A program made the position numbers and the translations under genes. 64,000 nt of DNA, taken from the NCBI RefSeq assembly GCF_000688295.1, contig NZ_JHZF01000011.1:248001-312000 (forward strand). Direction: 5' to 3'. The notes beneath the pieces are model-generated. The model did not search any database, was not told where the DNA came from, and saw only the letters and a list, made by a program, of their open reading frames with translations. Positions 32,135 to 41,354 of the stretch are shown here, piece by piece; position 1 is the first letter of the stretch; each line of letters opens with the position of its first letter. Source of the DNA: Pseudooceanicola nanhaiensis DSM 18065. GTDB taxonomy: Bacteria > Pseudomonadota > Alphaproteobacteria > Rhodobacterales > Rhodobacteraceae.

Positions 32135-33955
32135 TCAGCCCTCCATCGCCTCGAGCTCGTCGATCATGTCCGAGATCATCGACAGCCCCTTGTCCCAGAA
32201 CGCCGGATCCGAGGCGTCGAGCCCGAAGGGCGCGAGCAGCTCCTTGTGGTGCTTCGAGCCGCCCGCCTTGAGCATCTCGAAATACTTGTCCTGGAAGCCT
32301 TCGGGGCTCTCCCGGTAGACCGCGTAGAGCGCGTTCACCAGCCCGTCGCCGAAGGCATAGGCGTAGACGTAGAAGGGCGAATGGATGAAGTGCGGGATAT
32401 AGGCCCAGAAGGTCTCGTAGCCCTCCATGAAGTCGAATGCCGGCCCGAGGCTTTCGGCCTGAACCGACATCCAGAGCGCGTTGATGTCGTCGGGGGTCAG
32501 TTCCCCGCCGCGCCGGGCCTCGTGCAGCTTGCATTCGAAATCGTAGAAGGCGATCTGGCGCACGACCGTGTTGATCATGTCCTCGACCTTGCCGGCCAGC
32601 AGCGTCTTCTTCTCTGCATCGTCCCTGGCGTTGTCGAGAAGGCGGCGGAAGGTCAGCATCTCGCCGAAGACCGAAGCCGTCTCGGCCAGCGTCAGGGGCG
32701 TGGAGGACAGCATCTCGCCCTGGTCCGCCGCCAGCACCTGGTGGACGCCGTGTCCCAGCTCATGCGCCAGGGTCATCACGTCGCGCGGTTTGCCGAGGTA
32801 GTTGAGCATCACGTAGGGATGCACGTCGGTCACGGTGGGATGGGCGAAGGCGCCCGGGGCCTTGCCGGGCTTCACGCCCGCGTCGATCCAGCCCTTGTCG
32901 AAGAAGGGCGTCGCGATCTCGGCCATGCGGGGGTCGAATGCGCCATAGGCGTTCATCACCGTCTCGCGGGCCTCGGTCCAGTTGACCGTCCGGGTCTCTT
33001 GCGCGGGCAGCGGCGCGTTGCGGTCCCAGACCTGCATCCGGTCGAGCCCCAGCCATTTCCGCTTCAGCTCGTAATAACGGTGCGACAGCTTGGGGTAGGC
33101 GTCCACCACCGCGTTGCGCAGCGCCTCGACCACCTCGGGTTCGACATGGTTCGACAGGTGCCGCGCGGTCTGGGCCGAGGGCATGCCCCGCCAGCGGTCG
33201 ATGACCTCCTTCTCCTTGGCCTGGGTGTTGTGGACCCGGGCGAAGGTGCGGATGTTCTCGGCGAAGACGGCGGCCAGTTCGCGTGCCGCGGCCTCTCGCA
33301 GGTCGCGGTCCTGTTCGGTCAGCAGGTTCAGCGTGCCCTCGATGTTCAGCTCTTCGCCGTTCACGTGGAAGGTCAGCCCGGCGATGGTCTCGTCGAAGAG
33401 CTTCTCCCAGGCGTCGCCGACCACGCCGAGGTCGTGCAGGAACTTCTCCAGCTCGTCCGAGAGCTGGTAGGGCTTCATCGCCCGGATGCGGTCGAAGACC
33501 GGCTTGTAGCGGGCGAGGTCCGGGTTCTCGGCAAAGAGCGTGTCGAGATGGTTGTCGGGCAGCCGGTTGAGCTCGAGCGTGAAGAACACGAGCGGCGTGG
33601 TGAAGGTGGTGATCCTGTCCTGCATGTCGGACATGAACTTCGCCCGGCCCGCGTCGGTGGTCAGCTGGTAATAGCGCAGGCCCGCGTAGGACATGATCCG
33701 CCCGGCGACCGACTGGATCCGCTCGTTCCGCTTCACGCAGTCGAGGAAGGCGGGGGCGTCGAGCGTGTCGAGCTTGCCCTCGTAATCGGCCGCGAAGGAG
33801 CGGCAGGCCTCCTCCAGCCAGTCGAGGTCACGCTTCACCTCGGCCGCATCGGGCGCGGTGTAGAGGTCCGACAGGTCCCATTCCGGCAGGTCACCCAGGT
33901 TCTTGCCCCCGGAACTGGCGTTGGCGTCGCGAAGGGGGAAGGGCAGGGTGAGCAT
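32135..33955 (-). CDS. pepF: Oligoendopeptidase F (M3B metallopeptidase)
   Basis: A 606-residue zinc endopeptidase degrading short cytoplasmic peptides. The zinc motif HELGH lies in VMTLAHELGHGVHQVL, with the downstream glutamate region SVFGEMLTFRRLL. The N-terminal LPEWDLSDLYTAPDA is characteristic of alphaproteobacterial PepF. The start at 33955 (MLTLPFPLRDA) has AAAGGA upstream; the longer frame has no family match. It is followed by a small membrane protein in the same direction. Confidence 0.9.
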   Translation of the reverse strand: MLTLPFPLRDANASSGGKNLGDLPEWDLSDLYTAPDAAEVKRDLDWLEEACRSFAADYEGKLDTLDAPAFLDCVKRNERIQSVAGRIMSYAGLRYYQLTTDAGRAKFMSDMQDRITTFTTPLVFFTLELNRLPDNHLDTLFAENPDLARYKPVFDRIRAMKPYQLSDELEKFLHDLGVVGDAWEKLFDETIAGLTFHVNGEELNIEGTLNLLTEQDRDLREAAARELAAVFAENIRTFARVHNTQAKEKEVIDRWRGMPSAQTARHLSNHVEPEVVEALRNAVVDAYPKLSHRYYELKRKWLGLDRMQVWDRNAPLPAQETRTVNWTEARETVMNAYGAFDPRMAEIATPFFDKGWIDAGVKPGKAPGAFAHPTVTDVHPYVMLNYLGKPRDVMTLAHELGHGVHQVLAADQGEMLSSTPLTLAETASVFGEMLTFRRLLDNARDDAEKKTLLAGKVEDMINTVVRQIAFYDFECKLHEARRGGELTPDDINALWMSVQAESLGPAFDFMEGYETFWAYIPHFIHSPFYVYAYAFGDGLVNALYAVYRESPEGFQDKYFEMLKAGGSKHHKELLAPFGLDASDPAFWDKGLSMISDMIDELEAMEG

Positions 33956-34276
33956 GGGCAGGGTCCTTTCGGTTCTGGTTGAGGCAGAGATAAGGCGGGG
34001 AAGGGGGCGCCTCAACCCCGGGGCCGCGCGCAGGCGACGGATCATCGGCCTCGGCCGGGCTCAAGTCCGGCTTCCCCCGCGGTCCCGGGCGCCCGCCCCT
34101 CGGCCCCGGCAGGGTGCGCGGCCGCATGCACCCTTCCCCTCGCCACCCCGCTTCGGCGCAGGCGTCAGGCAGGCCGTGGCCGCGCGCCGGACGCCGCCCG
34201 AACACGGCATGCCGCGCCCCCTTGCGCTTCCCGCCCCCTTCGGCAACCCTCGCCGCGCAAACCAAGGGAGGGACCC
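33956..34276. other. 321-base divergent intergenic region
   Basis: Separates pepF and the FAH-family gene, which are read away from each other, so it must contain both promoters. I could not pick clear -35/-10 pairs. Several GC-rich imperfect inverted repeats are present, and AAGGGAGGG just before 34277 is the ribosome-binding site of the plus-strand gene. Confidence 0.4.
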
Positions 34277-35104
34277 ATGAAATTCCTGCGCTACGGCGAG
34301 ATCGGGGCGGAGAAGCCCGGCGTTCTGGACGCGGAGGGCCGCATCCGCGACCTCTCGGGCGTTCTTCCTGACCTGACCGGAGAGGTCCTGGCCGCCCCGC
34401 CCGCCTTCGACATCGACACCCTGCCGCTGGTCGAGGGCAGCCCCCGCCTCGGCGTGCCGGTGGCGCGGATCGGCAAGATGATCTGCATCGGCCTCAATTA
34501 CTCCGACCACGCCGCCGAGGCCGGGATGCCGATCCCCGCAGAGCCGATCGTCTTCATGAAGGCGACCTCTGCCATCATCGGCCCGAACGATCCCGTCCAC
34601 CTGCCGCGCGGGGCCACCAAGGGCGACTGGGAGGTCGAGCTGGGCGTCGTCATCGGCAAGACCGCGAAATACGTGAGCGAGGCCGAGGCTTTGTCCCACG
34701 TCGCCGGCTACACCATCGTCAACGATGTCTCCGAACGCGCCTTCCAGTCCGAGCGGGGCGGGCAATGGACCAAGGGCAAGAGCTGCGACACCTTCGGCCC
34801 CGTCGGCCCCTGGGTCGTCACGCCGGACGAGGTCGGGGACCCGCAGGCGCTGGCGCTGACCTGCGACGTGAACGGGGAGCGGCGGCAGACCGGCTCCACC
34901 GCCTCGATGATCTTCGGGGTGGCGCATGTGATCTCCTACCTCAGCCAGATGATGCGGCTGGAGCCCGGCGACGTGATCGCCACCGGGACGCCCCCGGGCG
35001 TCGGCATGGGGATGAAGCCGCCGGTCTTCCTCAAGGCGGGCGACGTCATGGAACTGGCGGTCGAGGGGCTCGGCACGCAGCGGCAGGAGGTCTTTGCCGA
35101 CTGA
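34277..35104 (+). CDS. Fumarylacetoacetate hydrolase family protein
   Basis: A 275-residue FAH-fold hydrolase or isomerase acting on beta-diketo acids. The metal site is represented by WEVELGVVIG (Glu pair) and IVNDVSERAFQ (Asp), with the CIGLNYSDHAAEAGMPIPAEP entry motif and ATGTPPGVGMGMKPP near the end. It resembles enzymes annotated for 2,4-diketo-3-deoxy-L-fuconate or ureidoglycolate, but the substrate is not determined. A strong GGGAGGG site is upstream. It is tail-to-tail with paoC. Confidence 0.85.
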   Translation: MKFLRYGEIGAEKPGVLDAEGRIRDLSGVLPDLTGEVLAAPPAFDIDTLPLVEGSPRLGVPVARIGKMICIGLNYSDHAAEAGMPIPAEPIVFMKATSAIIGPNDPVHLPRGATKGDWEVELGVVIGKTAKYVSEAEALSHVAGYTIVNDVSERAFQSERGGQWTKGKSCDTFGPVGPWVVTPDEVGDPQALALTCDVNGERRQTGSTASMIFGVAHVISYLSQMMRLEPGDVIATGTPPGVGMGMKPPVFLKAGDVMELAVEGLGTQRQEVFAD

Positions 35105-35223
35105 CCCGTCTCCGGCGCGCGCAGCGGCGGGAAGAGGGCAGGGCGGACATCTTTGCAAAGCGGCCGACGTCGGTTTGCAAAGCCCGCGGCGACGGAATAC
35201 CCCGCCGCCGCGGGCATCCGGGG

Positions 35224-37470
35224 TCAGGCCCCGGCCAACAGGTCCTCGATCCGGATCGGGAAGCGCCGGACACGTGTCCCGGTCGCATGCCAGATCGCGT
35301 TGGCGATGGCGCCGACCGAGCCGGAGATGCCGATCTCGCCCACGCCCTTCACGCCGATCGGGTTCACGTAAGGGTCGTCCTCGTGGACCGTCAGCACCTC
35401 GAGCCCGGTCACGTCGGCATTCACCGGGATGTGGTACCCCGCGAAATCGCCGTTCACGATCCGCCCGGTGCGCTTGTCGAAAAGCGCCTCCTCGTGCAGC
35501 GCGAAGGAGATCCCCCAGATCATCCCGCCCATGAGCTGGCTCTCGGCCAGCCGGGGATTGATGATCCGCCCTGCCGCGAAGGCCCCGACCATGCGGGTCA
35601 CGCGGACCTGGAAGAGCTCCGGGTCCACCTTCACCTCGGCGAAGACCGCGCCGTGCGAATACATCGCGTGCCGCGCGGCGTCCTCGGGCGGGCGGGCGGC
35701 CTTGCCGGTGCCCACGACCGCCGCGCCGCCGTTCCGGGCGATGATGTCGGCGAAGCTATCGCGCCGGCTGTCGTCCTCTTCCGCAACGAGCCAGCCGTCC
35801 CGCGCCACGACGCCGGTGTTGCCGGTGCCGAAGAGCGGGCTGTCGGGGTCGGCCGAGGCGATCCCGGCCAGCTTCGCCACCGCGTCGCCGCCGGCCGCAT
35901 GCAGCGCGCCGCCGGCGGTCGCGGTGTGGCCCGAGCCGCCCGCCACGCCGCCGTCCGGCAGGTCGGAATGGCCCGAGCGGAACTCCACCCTGTCGAGCGG
36001 CAGGCCGAGCGCATACGCCCCGATCTGCGCCAGCGCCGTCCAGGCGCCCTGGCCCATGTCGGCGGCGGCGGTCTCGATCAGGCCGGTGCCGTCGGGCAGG
36101 AGCGTCGCACGCGCCTCGGCCGCGAACATCGGCGCGCCGAATAGCGCGGTGCCCATGCCCCAGCCGACAAGCTTTCCGTCCGCGTCCTGCATCCGGCGCG
36201 GCTCGAGCGGCCGGCCCTCCCAGCCGAAGCGCTTGGCACCTTCGGCGTAGCATTCCCGCAAGGCCTTGGAGGAATAGGGCTTTCCGGTTCCCGGCTCGGT
36301 CTCTGCATAGTTCCGGAGGCGGAAGTCCAGCGGGTCGATCCCGGCCTTCTCGGCCATTTCGTCCATCGCGCTTTCCAGCGCGGCGGACCCCGAGGCTTCG
36401 CCCGGTGCGCGCACCGGGCCGGGCGTGCCGGTGTCCACCCGCACCGCCTCGAAGGCCGAACGGAGGGCGCCGGCATTGTAGAGCCCCTGCGAGGCATAGG
36501 CGGCGGGCTCGATGAAATCGTCGAACGAGGAGGTCGTCGCCAGCGACTCGTGATCCAGCACGGTCATACGCGCGTCGCCGTCGATCCCGATCCGGATCCG
36601 CTGGCGCGTCGCGCCCCGGTGCCCGGTCGGCCCGAACATCTGGTCGCGCCGGAACATCAGCTTCACCGGGCGCCCCAGCTCCCGCGCCGCCATGATGGCG
36701 AGGATCTGGGGGCCGTTGGCGATCGCCTTGGAACCGAAACCGCCGCCGAGATAGGGGCTGCGGATGGTGATGTCCCCGGGCGCGATGCCGAAGTAATAGG
36801 CGTAGGCGCCGCGGGTCAGCACGACGGCCTGGGTCGGGATGTCGAGTTCGAGCTTGCCGTCCTTCCATTCGGCGACGAGGCAGTGGCTCTCCATCGCGTT
36901 GTGGTAATTCTCGGCCGTCTCGTAGGTGGCGTCGAGCGCCTGGTCCGCCGCCGCGTGCCCGGCGGCAACGTCGCCGTGTTCGAAATCCCTGGGCAGGCCG
37001 AAGGGCGCGTCGCCCTTGGGCTTGAAGGGCTCGTTTCCGTCCAGTCCGACGCGGGCGGGCTGCGCCTCGTATTGCGGCTTCAGCAGGCGCGCGCCCTCGG
37101 TCGCGGCCTCGAGGCTTTCGGCGACGACGAAGGCGACGGGCTGGTTTGAATATCTCACTTCGTCACTTTGCAAAGCCTCGAAGCGGAAGGCGAACATGAA
37201 GGGTTTCGCATCGGGATCGCCCGCGAGCGGGGGCCGGTTCCACGGGGTATAGACCGCGACGACGCCGGGATGGGCGAGCGCCGCTTCGGTGTCGAGCGCC
37301 GTGACCCTGCCGCGCGCGATGGTGGCCGGGGCGTAGACCGCGTGCAGCATCCGGTCCGGTTGGTTGTCGGCGGCGAAGGTCGCGGTGCCGGTGACCTTGG
37401 CGATCCCGTCGCGGCGGGTGGTCGGCTGGCCGGAGTTCGAGCCGAACCTGGGCATGATGACGTCAGGCAT
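35224..37470 (-). CDS. paoC: Aldehyde oxidase/xanthine dehydrogenase family molybdenum subunit (PaoC type)
   Basis: A 748-residue molybdopterin-binding subunit. Family features include RRDGIAKVTGTATFAADN at the start, GGGFGSKAI, the cofactor loop region near AADMGQGAWTALAQI and the catalytic-glutamate motif KGVGEIGISG near the C-terminus. With PaoA and PaoB it should oxidise aldehydes (often aromatic) to acids. Its ATG overlaps the paoB stop by eight bases. No insertion chaperone (PaoD/XdhC) gene is in the window. A GC-rich hairpin follows the gene in the convergent gap. Confidence 0.87.
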   Translation of the reverse strand: MPDVIMPRFGSNSGQPTTRRDGIAKVTGTATFAADNQPDRMLHAVYAPATIARGRVTALDTEAALAHPGVVAVYTPWNRPPLAGDPDAKPFMFAFRFEALQSDEVRYSNQPVAFVVAESLEAATEGARLLKPQYEAQPARVGLDGNEPFKPKGDAPFGLPRDFEHGDVAAGHAAADQALDATYETAENYHNAMESHCLVAEWKDGKLELDIPTQAVVLTRGAYAYYFGIAPGDITIRSPYLGGGFGSKAIANGPQILAIMAARELGRPVKLMFRRDQMFGPTGHRGATRQRIRIGIDGDARMTVLDHESLATTSSFDDFIEPAAYASQGLYNAGALRSAFEAVRVDTGTPGPVRAPGEASGSAALESAMDEMAEKAGIDPLDFRLRNYAETEPGTGKPYSSKALRECYAEGAKRFGWEGRPLEPRRMQDADGKLVGWGMGTALFGAPMFAAEARATLLPDGTGLIETAAADMGQGAWTALAQIGAYALGLPLDRVEFRSGHSDLPDGGVAGGSGHTATAGGALHAAGGDAVAKLAGIASADPDSPLFGTGNTGVVARDGWLVAEEDDSRRDSFADIIARNGGAAVVGTGKAARPPEDAARHAMYSHGAVFAEVKVDPELFQVRVTRMVGAFAAGRIINPRLAESQLMGGMIWGISFALHEEALFDKRTGRIVNGDFAGYHIPVNADVTGLEVLTVHEDDPYVNPIGVKGVGEIGISGSVGAIANAIWHATGTRVRRFPIRIEDLLAGA

Positions 37471-38506
37471 GGGCGGGCTCTCCGAAGGTCGAGGCGGGCA
37501 GGGCGGGCATCCGCGCGGGTGTTCCGGCGGCGGCCAGCGCCAGCGCGCGGGTGGCGGTGCGGCGGGCGAGGTCGATCTTCCAGGCGTTCTCGCCCGAGGG
37601 GGCGGCATCTTGCAGGGCGCGCTCGGCCGCCTGCGAGAAGAGCGCGGCGCCGGGGGGCTGAGCTGTCAGCATCGCCTCGGCCTCGGCCACCCGCCAGGGT
37701 TTCGCGGCCACCGCGCCAAGGGCGAAGCGGGCCTCGGCGATCGTGCCGTCCTCGATCCGGAGCGAGGCGGCGCAGGAGGCCAGCGCGAAGGCGAAGGAGG
37801 TCCGCTCGCGCACCTTGAGATAGCGGCTGTTGGCCCTGAACGCCCTGGCCCCGGCGGGCAGGCGGATCGCGACGATCAGCTCTCCGGGGGCGAGGGCCGT
37901 CTCGGTCTCCGGCGTGTCGCCGGGCAGGTGGTGGAACGCGGCCATGGCGATCTCGCGCTGGCCCGAGGGACCCGCCACCTCGACCACCGCGTCGAGCGCC
38001 GCGAGGGGGACGGCGAAATCCGAGGGGTTCGTCGCGATGCACCTGTCCGACCAGCCGATCACCGCGTGGTTGTGGGTCTCGCCGCCGATGGCGGCGCAGC
38101 CCGTGCCCGGGTCGCGGCGGTTGCAGGGGCTCCAGGGATCCTGGAAATAGGCGCAGCGGGTGCGCTGGACGAGGTTGCCGCCGACGGTCGCCGCGTTGCG
38201 GAGCTGGCCCGAGGCGCCGGAGAGGATGGCCTCGGCCACCATCGGGAAATCGGCGGCGAAGTCGGGATCGTGGGCGAGGGTGGAATTCCTCACCAGCGCC
38301 CCGATCCGGGTGCTGCCGTCCGGCAGGCTCTCGATCCCGTCGAGCCCGGGCAGGCGGGTCACGTCGATCACCTTCCCCGGCGCCATGGCCCCGGTCTTCA
38401 TCAGGTCGACGAGGTTGGTCCCGCCGCCGAGCCAGGCCGCGCCGGGCTCCCAGGCCGAGAGCGCCTCGTCCAGGGAGGCGGGGCGGATGTAGTCGAAGAG
38501 GTTCAT
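37463..38506 (-). CDS. paoB: FAD-binding subunit of aldehyde oxidase (PaoB type)
   Basis: A 347-residue FAD subunit of the xanthine oxidase family. GGGTN (about 28-32) and ATVGGNL (107-112) are the FAD-binding turns. Between them and the C-terminal CO-dehydrogenase flavoprotein domain is a Cys-bearing insertion with Cys118, Cys128, Cys137 and Cys156, a spacing like the extra [4Fe-4S] cluster of E. coli PaoB. The ATG overlaps the paoA stop (ATGA). It passes electrons from the Fe-S subunit. Confidence 0.86.
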   Translation of the reverse strand: MNLFDYIRPASLDEALSAWEPGAAWLGGGTNLVDLMKTGAMAPGKVIDVTRLPGLDGIESLPDGSTRIGALVRNSTLAHDPDFAADFPMVAEAILSGASGQLRNAATVGGNLVQRTRCAYFQDPWSPCNRRDPGTGCAAIGGETHNHAVIGWSDRCIATNPSDFAVPLAALDAVVEVAGPSGQREIAMAAFHHLPGDTPETETALAPGELIVAIRLPAGARAFRANSRYLKVRERTSFAFALASCAASLRIEDGTIAEARFALGAVAAKPWRVAEAEAMLTAQPPGAALFSQAAERALQDAAPSGENAWKIDLARRTATRALALAAAGTPARMPALPASTFGEPAHA

Positions 38507-39018
38507 GCGCTGGCCCTTTCGTCCGCGTCCGAGGCGGTGTCGGCGTCCGCCATCCGGCGGGTGGCGTCGAGCACCGCCTCGGTGATCCCGTGATAGGCGG
38601 CGCAGCGGCAGAGGTTGCCGCTCATCCCCTCGCGGATGCGCTCGGGGTCGTCGCCGGCATGGCCCTCCGAGATGAGACCGACGGCCGACATGATCTGACC
38701 CGGCGTGCAATAGCCGCACTGAAAGCCGTCATGGTCGATGAAGGCCGCCTGCACCGGGTGCAGCGTGTCGCCGGTGGCGAGGCCCTCGATGGTGGTGACT
38801 TCGGCGCCGTCGAGGGTGACGGCGAGGGTCAGGCAGGCGTTGACCCGCCGGTTGTCGATCAGCACCGTGCAGGCGCCGCACTGGCCGCGGTCGCAGCCTT
38901 TCTTGGTGCCGGGCAGGGCCATGCGCTCGCGCAAGAGGTCGAGCAGGGTCACCCGCGGGTCGTCGAGCGTTACCGCCCGTGCCTCGCCGTTGACGGTCAG
39001 GCTGATGGCGTGGGACAT
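38503..39018 (-). CDS. paoA: [2Fe-2S] subunit of aldehyde oxidase (PaoA type)
   Basis: A 171-residue two-cluster iron-sulfur subunit. Cluster II ligands are Cys42, 47, 50 and 62 (GCDRGQCGAC...NACL), and cluster I ligands are Cys101, 104, 137 and 139 (CGYC...CRC). No twin-arginine signal is present, unlike E. coli PaoA, so the complex is probably cytoplasmic. It is first of the paoABC operon and divergent from a TetR-type gene; a palindromic operator lies in the gap. Confidence 0.88.
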   Translation of the reverse strand: MSHAISLTVNGEARAVTLDDPRVTLLDLLRERMALPGTKKGCDRGQCGACTVLIDNRRVNACLTLAVTLDGAEVTTIEGLATGDTLHPVQAAFIDHDGFQCGYCTPGQIMSAVGLISEGHAGDDPERIREGMSGNLCRCAAYHGITEAVLDATRRMADADTASDADERASA

Positions 39019-39155
39019 GCATCCTCCATTGGCTTACATTCGGATTGAATCGTCGTGGGATTTCGGGATTTCGGGGCGTGCGCGGCGAAAGCCCGTCAGG
39101 TATCGGCCGGGGGCAGAAAGAGGGACTTCGTGTCCTGCCCTCGGGTAAGGAATAT

Positions 39156-39172
39156 ACGGAGGCACCCTCCGT
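39156..39172. promoter_or_regulatory. Palindromic operator, probable TetR-family site
   Basis: ACGGAGG-CAC-CCTCCGT is a perfect 7-bp inverted repeat with a 3-base centre. It lies 25 bases before the tetR-type ATG and about 140 bases before paoA, and is the strongest symmetric element in the divergent gap. The arm sequence resembles sites known for other TetR-type regulators. Confidence 0.7.
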
Positions 39173-39197
39173 TTAGCAAGGGGGACGTTCGGACGTC

Positions 39198-39767
39198 ATG
39201 GCAGAGGCCCGCCGAAAGCCGCGCGCGGATGCGCTGAGGAACCGCCGGAGACTGGTCGAGGCGGCCAAGGAGGTGCTGGGCCGCGGCGGGCCGGAGGCGA
39301 GCCTGGAGGCCGTCGCAAGGGCCGCGGGCGTGGGGATCGGCACGCTCTACCGCAACTTCCCGACGCGCGAGGCGCTCTTCCAGGCGGTCTACCGGCACGA
39401 GGTGGAGCAGCTGATCGCGCTGGCCGGGGATCTGGACAGCGGCGACCGGGTCGCGGACCTGAGGGCATGGACCCATGCGCTGATCGGCCTGGTGGCGACC
39501 AAGCGGGGCCTTCTGGGCGCGCTGGCTGTGGTGCCGACGGATGCATCCCGGGCGATGTACGACGAATCGCAGGTGCAGATGAAGGCGGCGGTCGGCGGGC
39601 TGATCTCGGCCGGGATCGCCGATGGCGCGCTGCGCGCGGATGCCGAGGTCGAGGACCTGCTCTCGACGATCTACGGGCTCTGCCATGCCAGCCCGCCCGA
39701 ACCGGGCTGGGAGGCGCGGGTGCTGCGGCTGATCGACATCTTCATCGACGGGCTCAGGGCGCGATGA
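39198..39767 (+). CDS. TetR/AcrR family transcriptional regulator
   Basis: A 189-residue repressor. The HTH is in RRRLVEAAKEVLGRGGPEASLEAVARAAGVGIGTLYRNFPTREALFQAVYRHEV (about 14-65), and the C-terminal helices form the ligand pocket. It is divergent from paoABC and has a perfect palindrome 25 bases before its start, so it probably represses both itself and the aldehyde oxidase operon until a ligand, perhaps an aldehyde, is bound. The ligand is inference. Confidence 0.87.
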   Translation: MAEARRKPRADALRNRRRLVEAAKEVLGRGGPEASLEAVARAAGVGIGTLYRNFPTREALFQAVYRHEVEQLIALAGDLDSGDRVADLRAWTHALIGLVATKRGLLGALAVVPTDASRAMYDESQVQMKAAVGGLISAGIADGALRADAEVEDLLSTIYGLCHASPPEPGWEARVLRLIDIFIDGLRAR

Positions 39768-39840
39768 CAGCCGGGCACGCTCCGGGCCTGCGGTTGTGCG
39801 GGCGGGGTCCGCGCGACAGTGGGGGCCAGCCCCCACACCC

Positions 39841-39867
39841 CCGGAGTATTTCGGGAAAGATGAAGCG
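39841..39867 (+). repeat. Third copy of the dispersed repeat
   Basis: Contains GGAGTATTTC and AAAGATGAAGC like copy B at 789-820, preceded by a GTGGGGG/CCCCCAC hairpin. It lies in the gap after the TetR-type gene. Confidence 0.65.
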
Positions 39868-39944
39868 GGAAGGGCGTCGCGGCGAGCGGCCTGGAGCCCG
39901 GGCTGGCGCGCGCTGCCCATGGCCGGATGAGTGAGGAGGCGGGG

Positions 39945-40337
39945 ATGCGAACCTATTCGGGCGGATGCCGTTGCGGCGCGGTGCGGCTGGTGGCGGAAGG
40001 AGAGCCCTACCGCGTGGGGCTCTGCCATTGCCTCGACTGCCGCAAGCACCACGGGGCGCTGTTCTACGCGGCGGCGGTCTTCCCCGAGGCGGCCCTGCGC
40101 GTCGAGGGCGTGACGGGACAATACGAGGGCCGTCATTTCTGCCCGCGCTGCGGCTCGCCGGTCTTCGCGCGGAGCGGCGACGAGGTGGAGGTCCATCTCG
40201 GCACGCTCGACGCACCCGATCAGCTGGTGCCGACCTACGAGACCTGGGTGATCCGCCGGGAGGGCTGGCTGCCGGACGTCCCGCTCGCCCGGCAGTACGA
40301 CCGGAACCGCGAGGGCGGGGGGCGGTCCGAGGATTGA
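39945..40337 (+). CDS. GFA (glutathione-dependent formaldehyde-activating) family protein
   Basis: A 130-residue zinc-binding protein with the CENP-V/GFA fold. Cysteine pairs GGCRCGAV, CHCLDCRKHHGA and FCPRCGSPVF supply zinc ligands. Despite the name, most family members have no proven formaldehyde activity. GAGGAGG stands seven bases before the ATG at 39945, which is preferred to an in-frame ATG six codons earlier. A second GFA-type gene lies at 50640. Confidence 0.82.
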   Translation: MRTYSGGCRCGAVRLVAEGEPYRVGLCHCLDCRKHHGALFYAAAVFPEAALRVEGVTGQYEGRHFCPRCGSPVFARSGDEVEVHLGTLDAPDQLVPTYETWVIRREGWLPDVPLARQYDRNREGGGRSED

Positions 40338-40375
40338 GGCCGCCGGAGCCCGAGGGGGGGGCGGCGTTGCGCCCG

Positions 40376-41341
40376 CTAGGCCCGTGCGGCCGTGGTGCGC
40401 CGCGCCGCGTTATGGGCGTCGAAATGCGCGGTGATCGCATCGAAGAGGCGGGCCCGGGTCTCGGGCGTGTCCATCATCACCTCGTGATCACCCGCCTGCA
40501 CCCGGACCAGCCGCCCGCCGGGCCATTTCGCCATCTGCGCCTCGATCGCGGGCACGTCGACGATGGCCTCGTCGCTGCCGACGAAGGCGATGCAGGGCAC
40601 ATCAGGGGCGGGCATCGACGCCAGCGCGGCGGTTTCGGCCAGCGCCTCGCGCAGCCAGCGCAGCGTCGGGCCTGCCAGGGCGACGTCCATATGGGCCCTG
40701 GTCTGCCGGATCATGTAATCGTACATGCCCCGGTCCTTGGTGAGATTGTTGCCCTCGAACGGTTCCACCAGCACGTAGGCGTTCCGGACCGTGCCGGGCG
40801 CATAGGCGTTGCCGAAGCCGAGCGCGGTCCCGACGGAGGAGAGCACGCGCGCCACGGGGCGCATCGCCGGGGGAATGGCGATGCCCCACATCGGACCGGT
40901 GAAGGCCGCGGCATCCACCGGCAGCCCCTCGTGCAGCGCGCGCAGGCCGATGCAGCCGCCCATCGAATGGCCGATGAGGAAGAAGGGGCGCGGCAGGCCC
41001 ATCTCGGCCACCGCGGCGCGCATCGCCTGCACGTCGAGCTGATAGTCGGAGAAGGCCCCGACATGCCCCTTCAGCGGCGCCTTCACCAGCCGGTCCGCAA
41101 TGCCCTGGCCGCGCCAGTCCACCGCCGCCGTGGCATAGCCGCGTGCCGCGAGATCGCGGGCGGCGCGGCCGTATTTCTCGATATACTCGGTGCGCCCGGG
41201 GAAGAGGAGCACGGTCCCCCGCGCCCCGTCCGCCGGCCATGCGCCGACGCGGATGCGCACCCCGTCCGCGGCCGTCACCCAGAGGGCGCGGCCCCCTTCG
41301 GGTCCGTCGTCGACGTCCGAGAAGAACGGGGCGGCTTCCAC
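40376..41341 (-). CDS. Alpha/beta hydrolase, lysophospholipase/monoacylglycerol lipase type
   Basis: A 321-residue serine hydrolase. The nucleophile is Ser126 in the elbow GHSMGG, the oxyanion region is LLFPGRTEYIEKYGRAARDLAARGY, and the late FVGSDEAIVD and AGDHEVMMD carry the probable Asp and His. The closest familiar type is PldB-like lysophospholipase. The start is GTG. It follows an SCP2 gene after 13 bases, suggesting a small lipid-handling operon. Confidence 0.82.
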   Translation of the reverse strand: MEAAPFFSDVDDGPEGGRALWVTAADGVRIRVGAWPADGARGTVLLFPGRTEYIEKYGRAARDLAARGYATAAVDWRGQGIADRLVKAPLKGHVGAFSDYQLDVQAMRAAVAEMGLPRPFFLIGHSMGGCIGLRALHEGLPVDAAAFTGPMWGIAIPPAMRPVARVLSSVGTALGFGNAYAPGTVRNAYVLVEPFEGNNLTKDRGMYDYMIRQTRAHMDVALAGPTLRWLREALAETAALASMPAPDVPCIAFVGSDEAIVDVPAIEAQMAKWPGGRLVRVQAGDHEVMMDTPETRARLFDAITAHFDAHNAARRTTAARA

Positions 41342-41354
41342 GCGGGCGATCCGG

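Noticed and set aside
35152..35183. Two TTTGCAAAGC copies 22 bases apart, reminiscent of acyl-CoA regulator sites
   Set aside because: They lie between converging genes where no promoter is expected, and a third copy at 37167 is inside the paoC coding sequence; chance or a remnant is more likely.
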